Positions 4,671 to 6,420 of a stretch of DNA of 6,420 nt are shown one piece after another. The DNA comes from Bacteroidales bacterium. Its GTDB lineage: Bacteria > Bacteroidota > Bacteroidia > Bacteroidales > Muribaculaceae. The stretch is from contig WFMA01000008.1 in the NCBI GenBank assembly GCA_009177195.1, positions 1,278 through 7,697 of the forward strand. Reading direction: 5' to 3'. The notes beneath the pieces were generated by a model that saw only the letters and a program-made list of their open reading frames with translations, had not been told where the DNA came from and searched no databases. Position 1 is the stretch's first letter. Each line of letters begins with the position of its first letter. Made by a program: the position numbers and the translations under genes.

Positions 4671-6420
4671 CTATCTCACGGAGTCAAGCAGCTCGGGAGA
4701 GGGCGACTCGAAGTTTGAGATTCCGAGTTTCACAGCTTTGAGGTCGTTGAGAGTGTGGATGGGAGGATCTACATCGTCAGGCAATGGAAGCCCCGAAAAC
4801 TCACCGAAATAAAGCAAACAGGCATCTTTCCACCACACAGCATCACGCGCTTGGGTTGCGAGCCGGGTTTCAACATCCCGGTAACGCCCGGGATAAATCC
4901 ACGGCGCTACATCGCTCCAGGTTTGTTGCATCCGCGTCACCGCATCACACCCGCGCTGATAGTATCGGCAAAGCTCATTCCAGAGAGTGTCGCCCGATTT
5001 CATGCGATGGGTCCACGGAAGATGATGGAACCAAAGCAGCAGATTGTCGGGGCAGGTGACCGGATTTCCATACAGCCCGGAATAAGGCTCAGGATATTGC
5101 GCCACGGCATTGCTACCCGTCGAAGAGCGGTCAAACCCTATACCTGCCGAGTCGGCGCGATGATAGTAGGATGGGAGCCAATCGGGTCGTGCTCCGTCAC
5201 GTTGGCACCAAGGTTCGGGTCCGTAATGATGTCCGAACGCAAAGAGGTGATGAAGCCCGAGGGGCATCATGTAGTCCACCACCGCCTCACGGCTTCCGAG
5301 AATCATTTCCAAAAGTCGGTCGGTAACGTCGACGGGCGTTTTCAAGGGGTCATACAGACTCATCGGCATCCATTCGAGGGCAATTTCACTTGCAGTCAAG
5401 CGAGGATTCCAGGCAAGGCGCCCGAATGCATACCAATTTGCCTGCGCCAACGGATTGCCTGTCCAGTTGCGGTCATCGCCAATATTCGCCACTCCGGCAA
5501 GAGCTTTCAGCGACGACGGGTCAACATGGCTGAAAAATTCCTCCCACGTATCGGCAAGAAAGGCAAGATGATTACTTTGTCCGAGATACTCCTGGGTAAT
5601 CTGAAACTCCGCCATGCGGGACGTGAGCGGCATAGCTCCAAAAAGAGGGCTGAACGGCTCACGCGGCTGAAAATCAACAGGACCGTTCTTAATCTGTATT
5701 ATCACATTGTCGTCAAACTGTCCGTCAAGGGGTTCAAACTCCATGTATGCTTGCTTGGCGCGATCGTCGTCAACGGGTGAATACACAAAAGCGCGCCACA
5801 TTACCACCCCGCCGTGAGGCTTGAGCGCCCGGGCGAGCATGTTGGCGCCTTCGGCATGGGTGCGACCGTAATCACACGGTCCCGGCTGCCCCTCGGAATT
5901 AGCCTTGACAAGAAATCCGCCGAAATCAGGTATCAGGCGATATATCTCGCCACATTTCGCTCTCCACCACCGCGCCACAGCATCATCGGCAGGGTCGGCG
6001 GTCGCAAGCCCTCCGAGCCTCATGGGTGAAGCGAAATTCACCGAAAGGTAGACCTTAATGCCATAGGGGCGGAATATGTCGGCAAGAGCTGCGACCTTTT
6101 CAAGATAATCATGCGACAGAATCGCCGGAGACGCATTAACATTATTAATAACTGCTCCATTTATGCCTATCGACGCATTGGCTCGGGCATACTCCTCATA
6201 GCGCGGAGAGATTACTTCGGGCAATTCGTTCCATTTCCACAGACTGCCGCCGGCATATCCCCGCTCGACTGTTCCGTTGAGATTGTCCCAATGGTTGAGT
6301 ATGCGCAAATCGTAGACCGGTGTTTCTCGCACTTCCTCCACGAGCTCCTTGCCCATTGCCTGAACACGCAGCAGATGGTAGCTCCCGTAGAGAAGTCCGG
6401 CATCACCGGCAGCCGCTATG
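4671..6420 (-). CDS. aguA: GH67 alpha-glucuronidase, 5' end outside the window
   Basis: Glycoside hydrolase family 67 enzymes cut (4-O-methyl)-D-glucuronic acid from the end of xylooligosaccharides made from glucuronoxylan. The frame stays open to base 6420, and the 21 codons before the internal ATG at 6356 read LLYGSYHLLRVQ-like sequence typical of the family. That ATG is therefore not the start; roughly 100 N-terminal residues, including any signal peptide, are missing. Counting from it, LRILNHWDNLNG lies at 17-28, KANSEGQPGP at 151-160, KNGPVDFQP at 223-231 and EFQITQEYLGQ at 250-260. The catalytic acid is probably Glu155; Asp228 and Glu256 are the base pair. Their spacing (73 and 28) equals that of Glu292, Asp365 and Glu393 in Cellvibrio japonicus GlcA67A. 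The helical C-terminal region runs intact to the stop. rsmA follows 113 bases downstream on the same strand. The family call is very secure; cell location is unknown. Confidence 0.95.
   Translation of the reverse strand, partial: IAAAGDAGLLYGSYHLLRVQAMGKELVEEVRETPVYDLRILNHWDNLNGTVERGYAGGSLWKWNELPEVISPRYEEYARANASIGINGAVINNVNASPAILSHDYLEKVAALADIFRPYGIKVYLSVNFASPMRLGGLATADPADDAVARWWRAKCGEIYRLIPDFGGFLVKANSEGQPGPCDYGRTHAEGANMLARALKPHGGVVMWRAFVYSPVDDDRAKQAYMEFEPLDGQFDDNVIIQIKNGPVDFQPREPFSPLFGAMPLTSRMAEFQITQEYLGQSNHLAFLADTWEEFFSHVDPSSLKALAGVANIGDDRNWTGNPLAQANWYAFGRLAWNPRLTASEIALEWMPMSLYDPLKTPVDVTDRLLEMILGSREAVVDYMMPLGLHHLFAFGHHYGPEPWCQRDGARPDWLPSYYHRADSAGIGFDRSSTGSNAVAQYPEPYSGLYGNPVTCPDNLLLWFHHLPWTHRMKSGDTLWNELCRYYQRGCDAVTRMQQTWSDVAPWIYPGRYRDVETRLATQARDAVWWKDACLLYFGEFSGLPLPDDVDPPIHTLNDLKAVKLGISNFESPSPELLDSVR

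Noticed and set aside
4755..5780. Long plus-strand open frame (341 codons) opposite the alpha-glucuronidase gene
   Set aside because: It lies fully antisense to a clear GH67 gene with intact catalytic motifs. Its translation is rich in Arg, His and Pro and shows no recognisable domain. It is explained by the codon bias of the real gene.
6354..6356. ATG as start of the alpha-glucuronidase
   Set aside because: The frame stays open upstream to the window edge and encodes residues typical of the family before this ATG, so it is an internal methionine.

Overview
The window looks like a Bacteroidales chromosome, probably a gut lineage such as Muribaculaceae. The evidence is a moderately GC-rich base composition, genes mostly lacking Shine-Dalgarno sequences, a TAnnTTTG-type promoter box in front of rsmA, an ATP-type PEP carboxykinase tail, and a sialate O-acetylesterase of the Bacteroidetes kind. 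The family-level placement is inference. There is no sign of mobile elements, CRISPR, tRNA or rRNA.

Layout. Positions 3-98 (+) hold the last 31 codons of pckA, closed by a strong intrinsic terminator at 123-158. Next comes a secreted SGNH-fold sialate O-acetylesterase (214-1662, +). It converges on a block of four minus-strand genes that fills the rest of the window. An intrinsic terminator that could act in both directions (about 1679-1727) separates the two. Read in the minus direction, the block is: a GH67 alpha-glucuronidase (from beyond 6420 to 4671, 5' end missing), rsmA (4557-3751), mgtE (3754-2384) and a SlyD-like FKBP prolyl isomerase with a Cys/His-rich tail (2324-1761).

How the genes relate. 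rsmA and mgtE overlap by 4 bases (ATGA) and are almost certainly co-transcribed and translationally coupled, probably from a promoter just upstream of rsmA. The FKBP gene follows mgtE after 59 bases with no terminator between, so it may be read through, or it may have its own weak promoter. The shared terminator lies after the FKBP gene. These three are housekeeping genes: 16S rRNA dimethylation, magnesium uptake, and protein folding with metal handling. The two carbohydrate-active genes flank them: an acetylesterase that deacetylates sialic acid or other acetylated glycans, and an alpha-glucuronidase that removes (4-O-methyl)glucuronic acid from xylooligosaccharides. No SusC/SusD pair or regulator is visible here, so a polysaccharide utilisation locus cannot be claimed from this window.

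I found no strong candidate for a previously undescribed system. The points most worth checking are the metal-binding tail and its repetitive coding sequence, the nested-palindrome terminator, the rsmA-mgtE coupling, and the genomic setting of the GH67 gene.
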